In this document: in pieces, positions 1-13,070 of the stretch | Position numbering within the stretch: position 1 is the stretch's first letter | Layout of the letters: the number at the start of each line of letters is the position of its first letter | From: Bathymodiolus brooksi | Taxonomy: Eukaryota; Mollusca; Bivalvia; Mytilida; Modiolidae | Reading direction: 5' to 3' | DNA: 64,000 nt | Assembly (NCBI GenBank): GCA_963680875.1 | Contig: OY804579.1 | Coordinates: forward strand, 36,441,804-36,505,803 | The notes under the pieces: model-generated | The model's database searches: none | Told to the model about the DNA's origin: nothing | The model's input: only the letters and a program-made list of their open reading frames with translations | Program-made: the position numbers and the translations under genes

Positions 1-1104
1 AAGAATTGATTAATTATCTTAGCTTAAATTTAATTCAATAGACATTTATTTTTTGCATTTTTGAATGATTGATTGGCGTTTTAACGTCAACTTTTGCAAT
101 ATTTCGGCTATATCGTGGCGTGAACCAATTTCATTATTAACTTAGACACCTACAAGACCCTTAGAATGTGTTATTCTCATATCTAGATTACCTATTTGTT
201 TTCAGCATTTTCTCTTTTACACCACCTTTTTACAATAAGAAGATACAACGTCAACGATGACATCGGTGCTCTAGATAGTTGTAAAAGAAGTGAGGTATAT
301 TTGTGCATTTTGAAGAAAAATATTAGCTTCTCTGTTTTGATTAATGATGAAATATCTCGTGATAACACTTTCATATATGGCTACCGGTAATTATTTCGAT
401 TCTAATAGGACAATTACGGAACATTTTCAAATCTTAACGACCTAGGTCAACCAGTGTTTTTGGTTGTTCCGTTAATTGATCCGACTGAAATGTTACAATA
501 ATATTCCGTTTTTTCCAAAGATGTTTGAAATGACAATATTTAGAATTTATACAATTAGAAGTTACTGGACAGTTACGTTCAATATCTACATCACAAATTG
601 AGCTATAATTAGAAATCATACTCCTACTATACCGACAATAGCAGTACCATAAAATACATATATTTTTGAATTAATGGGATTCTCGATATATTTATAAAGC
701 TTGAGGCATTATTGATGTATTTTTATGTTCATAAAATATATCTGATTATTTCTTGGTTTGTTAATTTTAGGGGGGTAACGATAATTATATAAAGAACCGA
801 AGATTGAGGATTCTTTCCACATGGAAATAAACCAGTTCTTCTATCACAAGGCTGGTTTAAGGAGCAATATTAAAACTGCAAAGATATTATGGCTATATTT
901 TAGTACAAGCTGAAACAAATGTAGGATTAAAAAAAAAACAGGTCGAGATGGACATATCGAATAATAAAACCTGGTTTCTATCAAAATATTGAATATACAT
1001 GTATACTACTGTTTAAATTTAGCATTTAGTCTGAAATGAAATTGGAATGATTATACCATTGGCAGTTGACATATAGAAATATAAAAAGAACGTTAAAACA
1101 GTGG
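1..1104. other. AT-rich non-coding stretch
   Basis: No open reading frame longer than about 65 codons, no recognised domain, no RNA gene and no tandem repeat is seen. Short ORFs here are what chance gives in such AT-rich DNA. Confidence 0.6.
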
Positions 1105-1290
1105 TGGTCATCAATTCCACCAATGTCAACAAAACGAACAATCACCCCTCATCTTAAACTGAACTCACTCATATAAAAAAAGACCACAACATATGTCGTT
1201 GGACATGCAGGTCCTGGCTTGGTACAGGTACAAAGAATGTGGCGCGGTTAAAGTACTGTTGAAGAATAATAGCAAAGTAACTAAACAGGA
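1105..1290. repeat. Dispersed mussel-type repeat, copy 1
   Basis: The stretch beginning near 'catcaattccaccaatgtc' and running through 'gacatgcaggtcctggctt' recurs, diverged, at about 58811-58960 in the same order. The recurrence is seen directly; assignment to an interspersed family common in mussels is from general familiarity with such sequence. No coding potential. Confidence 0.55.
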
Positions 1291-4200
1291 AGTAAGGTCT
1301 TAATATTACTGGTCAATGGCACATTTAGGTACATGACATATTTTTTTAAGTCAATAATATTGTTTAATATTATAGTAAAAATATCTCTGTTTAATCTGCC
1401 AAGGAAAGTATATAAATCATGGAACAATCGGTTTATTGTGTCGTGATATAATATCGATGAAAACGAAAGTTTGTTTGAACGATTATATCAAGAACCTCCC
1501 ATTCCTGTATAAGTACAAATGTCAGTCATGTTCGTATCGTGCTCGTTTTTTTTTATTACACATATATTGTATATATTATTTTTGTAATTGCATGAAGCTT
1601 GCCTATTTCTATTCAGAGAAAAGGGAATATTTCAGCAATATGCACATAACTATTGGCTATCCCGCGGTTTAGAAAAGTGTATCTGCTTTCTTTCTTCAGA
1701 AGCAATGTCGCCAAAGTGGCTGCTTCAAATGTACTTTATCTAAGTGATCTTCTCCAGTTTGAATAGTAATTGTCATAAATTATAAAATCTTAGCAGTGCA
1801 ACTGAAATACAATTATTAGATTTAACATCTTAACGGCCATTTGTGGAACCATTTATTTTCTACTGCGTTCAATAAATTGCGGCAAATAATTTATAAACGT
1901 CATGCAGTTTCTCAATTAATGCCATCTGGCTTGATTTTCAACTTTCCATTTTGACTACAGTGCACTTCGAACGTGGGAGTTTCGTCCGATTTTATTCTAT
2001 CGTACATGTTTTTGCATTTACATTGTAAATACTTCTGAGAAAATAAATGGAAGAATCATTCATTATTATATTAAAATAATAAATTCATTCTGAAATTGAC
2101 AGCAATGCAAATGAAAACAATAACCACAATTTCTAATCTTATTAAACAACATTATTAAGAATTAACTGGTAGAACGTGCTAAATTGGGTCACGGGTCACT
2201 GTGAGGTCCTGAAGGATTATTCTAAACTGTGACACGTGGACGACCTGTGGACTCCTGTTATGCAACTGTGAACGGGGTTGCAATGACAAAAATCTTTCAA
2301 ATTTAATTGAAAGAGGCCTGTGTTTATTTTTCACTAACGACTTTCTATCATGCTATTTAAAGACAAGAATTTACCCTTTGGGGCACCTCAAACGCTGAAA
2401 TTTCGGAATTTCCCATATGTGTTTCAGAGGGGTGAAACGGGATGTTATAAGTTGCTGAAATCCATCGATTAATGTAAAATACACACTTTTTCCACTTCTT
2501 GCACATATTTTTCACATGTTTTGTTATAACTTATGCATGGTTTAATCCTAACAAGCTATACCGAATATAGAACACTATTTATATTTGAGGGCTTAGACCC
2601 TACTTCAAATAGACTAATCCATTTTTCGCGGGAAAACTGATGGAGATCGACGAATGTTGATTTATGTGTACACAGTAGATAATCAAGATTTTCAAGGTAT
2701 TTTGAAAGTGTACTACCTAGGCTTAGATGCTTATAATAGGAATTAAAGTAGGAATTACTACTGGTATGTTCGAATGTACAAGATAAATGGGCCTCTCTAA
2801 AATTATGTAAACATTTATCACGTGACACCATGTTTACTTGAAATCAAGGTCGACTTGTTCAGATAGAACACATAGAACGCTGTGCGACATACGATACGGG
2901 AGCAAATTAATTTAATAAAAGTGTGAATTTCTACAGAAATAGTCAGAATAAACATAACTTGAGGTCAAGGGTCATGCAGTTGGGAAAGATGAAATCTGGG
3001 GGAGGTGGTGTTGGTGTTCCATGATTACCTGCTCTAAATTATTTTAAGTCCCTAGACCCTACCCTAAAGATTTTTTTGCGATTTTTCAATAAGCACTGTT
3101 GAAGTCCCAATATCTCTCCTACCTATCTTCCTAACCTATTTTTTATTTGGATTTAACTGGAACCACATGTTTTTTTTATTTGGCCATAGTTCATTTTTAG
3201 TTATATAAATAAAATATTTATTTTTGATTATTATTAGTATCCATTCTAATGTGATATATAATTATAAAATTGTCAAATAAACTAATTAAAATTCTTTTGT
3301 TCTGTCTTTTGCAATCAATCATTACCACTGATTATATATTATTCTGCAATGATTACATAAAACAAGAAAGTACGTTTTGCAAAATTCTAGTTTTCTACCG
3401 ATAACACAAGTATTATATAATATCCGTTTAGAAAAGGTGTAAATATCTAAATATAGTATAAACATCACAATAACGTGCTCGAGGATGGAATACTGAGACA
3501 GAACTATATATTAGGATAGTTGTTCCTACAAAAATGTGAACACAAACAGGTATTTGGAGCAGTCTTAAACGCTTATAATTACATATATGTCATTATAGTG
3601 TTCTATAAATGTCTTACCACTGCATATCAGTTTCGCATGATTAGTCATATATAGAAAACTTCTATAAACAAATTCAAATTGAAAGAATTTTCTAAAGTCC
3701 TTTCGCCATAGGAAACTCTGCTTTCGGATATGCTAAAAATGACAATCGTTATCCAGAATCACTGCACCCCTTCTCTCAATCAATATTTTGTGATGTTCAG
3801 TAAACATTCACACGCAACATCTCTCCATAATCAAATATGTAGCTAAACATGACAAAATTCTATTAATATTGCATTGCATCAGATGTGTATTTCTGTTTTT
3901 CAAATCATAAGGATGGCTCGACCATAATCTTTTAAACAATAAATGTTAGAATCCACACAGCAAGTTCGAAAAAAAATCCATTGATTTCTAGAACCATTAC
4001 AAAGCGATCGATGAGCATCCTTTCCTTTGTGCAGACACAACTGTTTAAGATATACAATGACAGGCTCGTGGTACAAACGGTGTACCATGTGTCTTAATCA
4101 GTGATGCTTCAAGCTTAATGGTCAAAGTCTATTGTAGTATTCACAGTTTTAAATGTATATTATGTTTGTATTTTTGTGGTCGTGGGGATGATGCAATTGA

Positions 4201-6557
4201 AATCTTGCCAAGGTTTATGGTCTAACAAAAACCGGACGGGTGGGAATGAACATCTTAGTCTTGTACGTGGTCTTACAAATTCACCAGATTTGAATAACAT
4301 ATTTATTCTAAGAATATTCCAGCTATGTTAGAAATGAGGAAAGCGTGTTTCTAATTATAAAACAATACGTTTTCATAATTGTTGGCTGTGTTCGTTCGTT
4401 GGTTCATCAAATTTACGCAGAACGTTTATGCTAGAAATATTTCAGATAAGTTTGAAAATGAGTTATATCCGAATACTTTCCTGTCTGTTTGTCAGGAACC
4501 TAATGTGCAATATTTTTCTGAATCTTGTGTTAGAATTATATGGCGATTAAACTTAAAGAAGGAATGAAGGTCACTCCATTCTGACAAGAATTATTTGTTG
4601 TACATAAAGTGCTCACACGTGTGTATTACAACATTCACACTAGTTCTGCCACAAACCAATCGTCACCTCATGATAAATCAGAGGAAAGAAAAGAGACATG
4701 TTTCTTTAATATATGTATGTACAGTAATAAATACATGTCCATTTATGTCTATATAATAAATTTGGCTTCCAAACAGCAATTTGTTTAAGGTTCATTGTAA
4801 CACTTGTCAAGGGTGTGTTCGACTTGCAAATTGATAAAAGGAAAAAATTGCGAAATTAAAAACAGCACATAGTAAAGATTTTTCATGGGGATACTTTGTA
4901 TTACATTAAAAGAAAAAATACAAAACGGTTTGTGCAGAATTGGCATGCTTTTCTTTAGAATTTGTAATTTTTTCTTTGTTTACTATTCAGTTTAATTATT
5001 GCAATATTCAAAGAGTGTATGATCAAAAGTAGGAACTCCCACTGTTTAAATGTTCAATAAGTTTTATTTTAATGCCTAAAAATGGTATCAGAAGCGGAAA
5101 AAGTTGCAAAATGTACGTAATATTTGCAATGTTTTCAAGTTCAGATGTACCTTTTCTACATTTCCAAATTAAATAACGCTATATATATGCTAGGAGTGAC
5201 TAGCCTAGACCATAAGCATCATGTTGCTATTTATTTTTGAATTTCTTTACTTTAAACAAAAGATCTGAATTTTATTTAAAAAAAATGATGTTGCATCATG
5301 GAAAACTGGAAACTTTATTAGTAGTGTAGGATGTCTATATGAATACAGCATCTTATATAAATATCAAATAACTCTTATTGTTTTTTATTCATGTTTGCTT
5401 TCAAATAATATATTGAAGAACATTAAGAAATTTGGACAAAAGCAAATTGGCATATCGAGTGCATCCTTTGAGTTTGAAAAGTGTTAAGTCAATGTGTACA
5501 TTCGCAGCTAATAAAAAAAAAAATCTTTGTGCATAAAACCTCTTGCAATACAAAAAATATGTCAATAGTATGTCATTTCACATGTCTGCTAGATGTAAAA
5601 TTATAATATGCTACAAAATTGTAGTCATTATTAAAGGAAACTTTTCAATTTCAATTTAACAATCCTATCCGATGCATGTCAAGTTAGTCAATCGTAACGA
5701 TCAATATTTCCAATAACATTCAACGGGTTCTCTTTTTGCGAACAGGCAATTGATTAGGTATTCACGGGATCAAGCAAGGGACTACGTACCTAGGAATCAC
5801 CACAGTACTCCGATTAGATGACGCTGTGAGTTTGTGCCGAATTTATCTCTGTTGGGTGTGCTTGACTTGGACTTCTGTATAAGTGGTTATTTTCGCAAGG
5901 GTTACATTTTCACCATCTTCACAGAACAATAAATTCGTGAATATAAAAACTTGCGGAAATACCATCAGTTTAATCGCGAAATTAAAATCTAGCAAATACC
6001 TTTGACCTTCCTATTAGCGAAATGTAATTTCCGCGCACAGAGCTGAGCCTTATAATACACTAGCTATAACATTGCAGAATGACACACTCCTGTAACCACT
6101 TACCGTGTAGTGACAACATAAATCGGTTCAAATGATAGTAAAATCATATTAATTTGATCAGCATATAAAATGGTTCCGCCAGACAAAGTGTAGTTTTGAT
6201 TACTATCAATATTGATTGTTACAACAACTTAGAATAAATCTAATAAAATAATAATGTGTTTGCCATGGGCTTAGTTTCAATAGTCCCCTTTATTACGGGA
6301 TAATCCTGATGTTATCCTCTTTCTTTTTATATACGTATGTGCCATTAGAATTTAGATAAATTGGTCTGCTTGCATCAAATGGCATTATAAGATATCGTAA
6401 AAGCAATTACAGTAACCAGTTTTAAAATATCCATATAAAATCGTTTTCCTAACAAATGCCTGTGGAAATAATTTAGTAGATTTGTCCCCATTGTCGAATT
6501 GTTTGCAGCATTGAACGAGTCGAATCTAGTTGTTAACACGAATATGTTTCGCTTACC
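1291..6557. other. Non-coding, no recognised feature
   Basis: About 5.3 kb of AT-rich DNA with only chance-length ORFs. I see no conserved protein motif, no structured RNA signature and no clear tandem repeat, although unrecognised diverged transposon remains are possible. Confidence 0.5.
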
Positions 6558-6563
6558 TTGGTG

Positions 6564-7169
6564 ATGTCGATTCAATCAATTCCAGATATACATGAGGAAT
6601 ACCCAAACATCATATGTATTCATAAGAGAGATTTATTTAAGTGCTGTAATCTATATTTGTCTTATCTGAGCGACACACCTTTGTGCTATAATCAGTATTC
6701 GAAAAAGGAGGGGGTGAACACCTTAGTTTATACTCTGTATTCGTCTATGCCCGGGAAGGACACACCTTTATGTTATAATCTGTATTCGTATATGCCCAGG
6801 AAGGACACACCTTTATTTTATTATCTGTATTCGTCTATGCCCGTGAAGGACACACCTTTATGTTATAATCTGTATTCGTCTATGCCCGGGAAAGGTACAC
6901 CTTTATGTTATAATCGGTATTCGTCTATTCCCGGGAAAGATACACCTTTATGTTATAATCTGTATTCGTCTATGCCCGGTAAAGGTACACCTTTATGTTA
7001 TAATCTGTATTCGTCTATGCCCGGGAAAGGTACACCTTTATGTTATAATCTGTATTCGTCTATGCCCGGAAAGGACACACCTTTATGTTATAATCTGTAT
7101 TCGTCTATGCCCGTGAAAGGTACATCTGTATTAGTCTATGCCCGGGAAAGGTACACCTTTATGTTATAA
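6564..7169 (+). CDS. Uncertain ORF made of 15-residue repeats
   Basis: An uninterrupted frame of about 200 codons from the first ATG at 6564. The first ~35 residues are unique; the rest is about ten copies of a 15-residue unit resembling DTPLCYNLYSSMPGK, one per 45-bp DNA repeat. There is no signal peptide, no known domain and no visible promoter or splice site. Because 45 is divisible by three, one open unit keeps the whole array open, so openness is weak evidence for a gene. Unit differences include changes that alter residues (G/R, S/Y, G/V). I do not recognise the protein; it is more likely a minisatellite than a gene. Confidence 0.2.
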   Translation: MSIQSIPDIHEEYPNIICIHKRDLFKCCNLYLSYLSDTPLCYNQYSKKEGVNTLVYTLYSSMPGKDTPLCYNLYSYMPRKDTPLFYYLYSSMPVKDTPLCYNLYSSMPGKGTPLCYNRYSSIPGKDTPLCYNLYSSMPGKGTPLCYNLYSSMPGKGTPLCYNLYSSMPGKDTPLCYNLYSSMPVKGTSVLVYARERYTFML

Positions 7170-7190
7170 TCTGTATTCGTCTATTTCTGA
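6671..7190. repeat. 45-bp minisatellite, about 11 copies
   Basis: Head-to-tail units built around 'ctgtattcgtctatgcccgg' followed by 'acacctttatgttataat', period 45 bp. The first unit and the last two are degenerate, including one shortened unit near 7117-7150; the middle units differ at a few bases. Confidence 0.92.
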
Positions 7191-7959
7191 TAAAGTTAAA
7201 ACTTAACGATAACATTTATTTTCATAGATTGTCTATTATCAATGGCTACCTTGGTGGTTTTGTTTCATTTCTCTTTACTAATGCTATATAATGTAATACA
7301 ATATACTTTTCACGTTATCTTAGTTAAAGATGGCAGATTCTACTGTTATAGCAATATATTTTTTTCAATAAATTTATTAAATACATGTCAATGTTATATA
7401 ATAGAAATTAATGACATAATTATCATAAACGTTGTAAGATGCCTTCATTGTGTTGTGGTCGTTCACGATGACAAATATGATCGCTGTGTGAATATGGATG
7501 ATTATATTTTTCATATTTTTCGTGTCTTTAAATCAGCTTGACAATACGACTTTCTTTGAAGCTGACTGCATGTAAATTACCTAAGAGGACATTTTATAAA
7601 AGTTTTAAATCAGTGGGTGCTACTCTATTCTCTATGAAAGTAAAGCTCTTTATCGCCATGTTGGCATTTAGAGAGAATATAGAACGAATTGGTTTGTACT
7701 TTGCGGTATTAATTTTAATTTTGTAAAAGTCTTTCATACACAATTTGCAGAATGTATTCCATTATACGGTTAATCATGCTCATTTATGTGATAATATTGT
7801 AAAGGTTATAATAAATCTCGTCGTCGTAACAATATTAGATTTTGTGGAGTGCAAGTTGTACTTTAATGCAGCATAGTACACAATTGCTGTTATAAAACTG
7901 TCAATCATGTCCATCGATGTAAATTACTAAGTTATAGATTTGTCAGGTAGAATATATTT
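7191..7959. other. Non-coding spacer between arrays
   Basis: AT-rich sequence between the 45-bp and 48-bp arrays. ORFs at 7242-7541 and 7538-7726 have no recognisable similarity or repeat structure and are probably chance. Confidence 0.5.
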
Positions 7960-7961
7960 CA

Positions 7962-8125
7962 CAATGACTGTTACACGGCTGTCACGATGTCAAATGGCAT
8001 TATATTACACAATGACTGTTACACGGCTGTCACGATGTCAAATGGCATTATATTACACAATGACTGTTACACGGCTGTCACGATGTCAAATGGCATTATA
8101 TTACACAATGACTGCTACATAGATA
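7962..8125. repeat. 48-bp tandem repeat, about 3.5 copies
   Basis: Units starting 'acaatgactgttacacggct' and including 'gtcacgatgtcaaatggcat' repeat with a 48-bp period, almost without change. The first 20 bases match the start of the 63-bp unit that follows, so the 48-bp block is probably a related shorter form lacking the 'aaacatagatac' part. Confidence 0.88.
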
Positions 8126-8194
8126 CTACACCGTCAAGTGGCAGTACCTTATTCAATGCTGGATGCATAGATACATGCACTACAATGTAAGATG

Positions 8195-11100
8195 GCAGTA
8201 TATTTCAATGCCTGCTACACAGCTGTCACAAACATAGATACCACAACGTCAAGTGGCAGTATACTACACAATGACTGCTACACAGCTGTCACAAACAGAT
8301 ACCACAACGTCAAGTGGCAGTATACTACACAATGACTGCTACATGGCTCTCACAAACATAGATACTACAGTGTCAAGTGGCAGTATGCTACACAATGACT
8401 GCTACACAGCTGTCACAAACATAGATACTGCAACGTCAAGTGGTAGTATACTATACAATGACTGCTACACAGCAGTCATAAACATAGATACTACAACGTA
8501 AAGTGGTAGTATACTACACAATGACTGCTACACAGCTGACACAAACATAGATATTACAACGTCAAGTGGCAGTATACTACACAATGCCTGCTACAGATCT
8601 GTCACAGACATAGATACTACAACGTCAAGTGGCAGTATACTACACAATGACTGCTACACAGCTGTCACAAACATAGATACCACAACGTCAAGTGGCAGTA
8701 TACTACACAATGCCTGCTACACGGCTCTCACAAACATAGATACTACAGCGTCAAGTGGCAGTATGCTACACGATGACTGCTACACAGCTGTCACAAACAT
8801 AGATACTGCAACGTCAAGTGGTAGTATACTACACAATGACTGCTACACAGCTGACACAAACATAGATACTACAACGTCAAGTGGCAGTATACTACACAAT
8901 GCCTGCTACAGATCTGTCACAGACATAGATACTACAACGTCAAGTGGCAGTATACTACACAATGACTGCTACACAGCTGTCACTAACATAGATACTGCAA
9001 CGTCAAGTGGCAGTATACTACACAATGCCTGCTACACGGCTCTCACAAACATAGATACTACAGCGTCAAGTGGCAGTATGCTACACGATGACTGCTACAC
9101 AGCTGTCACAAACATAGATACTGCAACGTCAAGTGGTAGTATACTACACAATGACTGCTACACAGCTGACACAAACATAGATACTACAACGTCAAGTGGC
9201 AGTATACTACACAATGCCTGCTACAGATCTGTCACAGACATAGATACTACAACGTCAAGTGGCAGTATACTACACAATGACTGCTACACAGCTGTCACAA
9301 ACATAGATACCACAACGTCAAGTGGCAGTATACTACACAATGCCTGCTACACGGCTCTCACAAACATAGATACTACAGCGTCAAGTGACAGTATGCTACA
9401 CGATGACGGCTACACAGCTGTCACAAACATAGATACTGCAACGTAAGTGGTAGTATACTACACAATGCCTGCTACACAGCTGTCACAAACATAGATACTA
9501 CAGCGTCAAGTGGAAGTATGCTACACAATGACTGCTACACAGTTGTCACAAACATAGATACTACAACGTCAAGAGGTAGTATACTATACATTGACTGCTA
9601 CACAGTTGTCACAAACATAGATACTACAACGTCAAGTGGCAGTATACTACACAATGCCTGCTACACAGCTGTCACAAACATAGATACTACAACGTCAAGT
9701 GGCAGTATACTACACAATGCCTGCTACACAGCTGTCACAAACATAGATACTACAACGTCAAGTGGTAGTATACTATACAATGACTGCTACACAGTTGTCA
9801 CAAACATAGATACTACAACGTCAAGTGGTAGTATACTACACAATGACTGCTACACAGTTGTCACAAACATAGATACTACAACGTCAAGTGGCAGTATACT
9901 ACACAATGCCTGCTACACAGCTGTCACAAACAAGATAATACAACGTCAAGTGGCAGTATACTACACAATGCCTGCTACAGATCTGTCACAGACATAGATA
10001 CTACAACGTCAAGGGGCAGTATACTACACAATGACTGCTACACAGCTGTCACAAACATAGATACTGCAACGTCAAGTGGTAGTATACTACACAATGACTG
10101 CTACACAGCTGACACAAACATAGATACTACAACGTCAAGTGGCAGTATACTACACAATGCCTGCTACACAGCTGTCACTTACATAGATACCACAACGTCA
10201 AGTGGCAGTATACTACACAATGCCTGCTACACGGCTCTCACAAACATAGATACTACAGCGTCAAGTGGCAGTATGCTACACGATGACTGCTACACAGCTG
10301 TCACAAACATAGATACTGCAACGTCAAGTGGTAGTATACTACACAATGACTGCTACACAGCTGGCACAAACATAGATACTACAACGTCAAGTGGCAGTAT
10401 ACTACACAATGCCTGCTACAGATCTGTCACAGACATAGATACTACAACGTCAAGTGGCAGTATACTACACAATGACTGCTACACAGCTGTCACAAACATA
10501 GATACCACAACGTCAAGTGGCAGTATACTACACAATGCCTGCTACACGGCTCTCACAAACATAGATACTACAGCGTCAAGTGACAGTATGCTACACGATG
10601 ACGGCTACACAGCTGTCACAAACATAGATACTGCAACGTAAGTGGTAGTATACTACACAATGTCTGCTACACAGCTGTCACAAACATAGATACTACAGCG
10701 TCAAGTGGCAGTATGCTACACAATGACTGCTACACAGTTGTCACAAACATAGATACTACAACGTCAAGAGGTAGTATACTATACATTGACTGCTACACAG
10801 TTGTCACAAACATAGATACTACAACGTCAAGTGGCAGTATACTACACAATGCCTGCTACACAGCTGTCACAAACATAGATACTACAACGTCAAGTGGCAG
10901 TATACTACACAATGCCTGCTACACAGCTGTCACAAACATAGATACTACAACGTCAAGTGGTAGTATACTATACAATGACTGCTACACAGTTGTCACAAAC
11001 ATAGATACTACAACGTCAAGTGGTAGTATACTACACAATGACTGCTACACAGTTGTCACAAACATAGATACTACAACGTCAAGTGGCAGTATACTACACA

Positions 11101-12830
11101 ATGCCTGCTACACAGCTGTCACAAACATAGATAATACAACGTCAAGTGGCAGTATACTACACAATGCCTGCTACAGATCTGCCACAGACATAGATACTAC
11201 AACGTCAAGTGGCAGTATACTACACAATGACTGCTACACAGCTGTCACAAACATAGATACTGCAACGTCAAGTGGTAGTATACTACACAATGACTGCTAC
11301 ACAGCTGACACAAACATAGATACTACAACGTCAAGTGGAAGTATACTACACAATGCCTGCTACACAGCTGTCACTTACATAGATACCACAACGTCAAGTG
11401 GCAGTATACTACACAATGCCTGCTACACGGCTCTCACAAACATAGATACTACAGCGTCAAGTGGCAGTATGCTACACGATGACTGCTACACAGCTGTCAC
11501 AAACATAGATACTGCAACGTCAAGTGGTAGTATACTACACAATGACTGCTACACAGCTGACACAAACATAGATACTACAACGTCAAGTGGCAGTATACTA
11601 CACAATGCCTGCTACAGATCTGTCACAGACATAGATACTACAACGTCAAGTGGCAGTATACTACACAATGACTGCTACACAGCTGTCACAAACATAGATA
11701 CCACAACGTCAAGTGGCAGTATGCTACACGATGACGGCTACACAGCTGTCACAAACATAGATACTGCAACGTCAAGTGGTAGTATACTACACAATGACTG
11801 CTACACAGCTGTCACAAACATAGATACCACAACGTCAAGTGGCAGTATGCTACACGATGACGGCTACACAGCTGTCACAAACATAGATACTGCAACGTCA
11901 AGTGGTAGTATACTACACAATGACTGCTACACAGCTGACACAAACATAGATACTACAACGTCAAGTGGTAGTATACTACACAATGCCTGCTACAGATCTG
12001 TCACAGACATAGATACTACAACGTCAAGTGGCAGTATACTACACAATGCCTGCTACACGGCTCTCACAAACATAGATACTACAGCGTCAAGTGACAGTAT
12101 GCTACACGATGACGGCTACACAGCTGTCACAAACATAGATACTGCAACGTCAAGTGGTAGTATACTACACAATGCCTGCTACACAGCTGTCACAAACATA
12201 GATACTACAGCGTCAAGTGGCAGTATGCTACACAATGACTGCTACACAGTTGTCACAAACATAGATACTACAACGTCAAGAGGTAGTATACTATACATTG
12301 ACTGCTACACAATTGTCACAAACATAGTTACTACAACGTCAAGTGGCAGTATACTACACAATGCCTGCTACACAGCTGTCACAAACATAGATACTACAAC
12401 GTCAAGTGGCAGTATACTACACAATGCCTGCTACACAGCTGTCACAAACATAGATACTACAACGTCAAGTGGTAGTATACTATACAATGACAGCTACACA
12501 GTTGTCACAAACATAGATACTACAACGTCAAGTGGTAGTATACTACACAATGACTGCTACACAGTTGTCACAAACATAGATACTACAACGTCAAGTGGCA
12601 GTATACTACACAATGCCTGCTACACAGCTGTCACAAACATAGATAATACAACGTCAAGTGGCAGTATACTACACAATGCCTGCTACAGATCTGTCACAGA
12701 CATAGATACTACAACGTCAAGTGGCAGTATACTACACAATGACTGCTACACAGCTGTCACACACATAGATACTGCAACGTCAAGTGGCAGTATACTACAC
12801 AATGACTGCTACACAGCGGCAAGTTGTAGT
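8195..12830. repeat. 63-bp satellite array with higher-order structure, roughly 70+ copies
   Basis: Unit of 63 bp running 'acaatgactgctacacagct', 'gtcacaaacatagatactac', 'aacgtcaagtggcagtatac', 'tac'. Variant units (cgatgactgc, cctgctacagatct, gaggtagtatactatacat) recur in blocks: the 'gtcaagaggtag' variant lies near 9568, 10763 and 12275, i.e. spacings of 1195 and 1512 bp (1512 = 24 units). The same one-base deletion ('acgtaagtgg' for 'acgtcaagtgg') is found near 9438 and 10636, so it predates the block duplication. One frame is open because 63 is divisible by three, translating as 21-residue units like SSGSILHNDCYTAVTNIDTT. Further degenerate units extend to about 13010. Confidence 0.93.
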
Positions 12831-13070
12831 GTATTACACAATGTCTGCTACATAGATACTACAACGGCAAGTTGTAGTATATTACACAAATTGTGCCACA
12901 GAGCTGTCACAATGTACAATGGCAGTATAGTACACAATGCCTGCTACCCAGGCACTACAACGTCAAATGGTAGTATGATGTACAATGTCTGCTATATAGC
13001 TACTACAATGCTAATTGAAGTAGTCTTTTGTCACAGGGTCTGGTACAAAAATAATAAAATAAGAGCATGA
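10713..13070 (+). CDS. Long repeat-encoded ORF (785 codons), doubtful gene
   Basis: The longest open frame over the 63-bp array. It consists of 21-residue repeats and ends about 200 bp beyond the regular array. Upstream segments of the same kind of frame (8253-8501, 8763-9446, 9518-9997, 10273-10641) are disconnected by one-base deletions near 9438, 9930 and 10636 and by a stop near 8499. No unique N-terminal domain, signal peptide or splice signal is seen. Two of the three plus-strand frames contain a stop in every unit, so this one being open needs little selection. A poly(A) signal (aataaa) lies at about 13148. Either a low-complexity secreted-type protein remnant or, more likely, a satellite. 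Confidence 0.15.
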   Translation: MLHNDCYTVVTNIDTTTSRGSILYIDCYTVVTNIDTTTSSGSILHNACYTAVTNIDTTTSSGSILHNACYTAVTNIDTTTSSGSILYNDCYTVVTNIDTTTSSGSILHNDCYTVVTNIDTTTSSGSILHNACYTAVTNIDNTTSSGSILHNACYRSATDIDTTTSSGSILHNDCYTAVTNIDTATSSGSILHNDCYTADTNIDTTTSSGSILHNACYTAVTYIDTTTSSGSILHNACYTALTNIDTTASSGSMLHDDCYTAVTNIDTATSSGSILHNDCYTADTNIDTTTSSGSILHNACYRSVTDIDTTTSSGSILHNDCYTAVTNIDTTTSSGSMLHDDGYTAVTNIDTATSSGSILHNDCYTAVTNIDTTTSSGSMLHDDGYTAVTNIDTATSSGSILHNDCYTADTNIDTTTSSGSILHNACYRSVTDIDTTTSSGSILHNACYTALTNIDTTASSDSMLHDDGYTAVTNIDTATSSGSILHNACYTAVTNIDTTASSGSMLHNDCYTVVTNIDTTTSRGSILYIDCYTIVTNIVTTTSSGSILHNACYTAVTNIDTTTSSGSILHNACYTAVTNIDTTTSSGSILYNDSYTVVTNIDTTTSSGSILHNDCYTVVTNIDTTTSSGSILHNACYTAVTNIDNTTSSGSILHNACYRSVTDIDTTTSSGSILHNDCYTAVTHIDTATSSGSILHNDCYTAASCSVLHNVCYIDTTTASCSILHKLCHRAVTMYNGSIVHNACYPGTTTSNGSMMYNVCYIATTMLIEVVFCHRVWYKNNKIRA

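Noticed and set aside
7940..8501. ORFs in the 48-bp repeat as separate genes
   Set aside because: Several overlapping frames are open only because of repeat length; no unique sequence.
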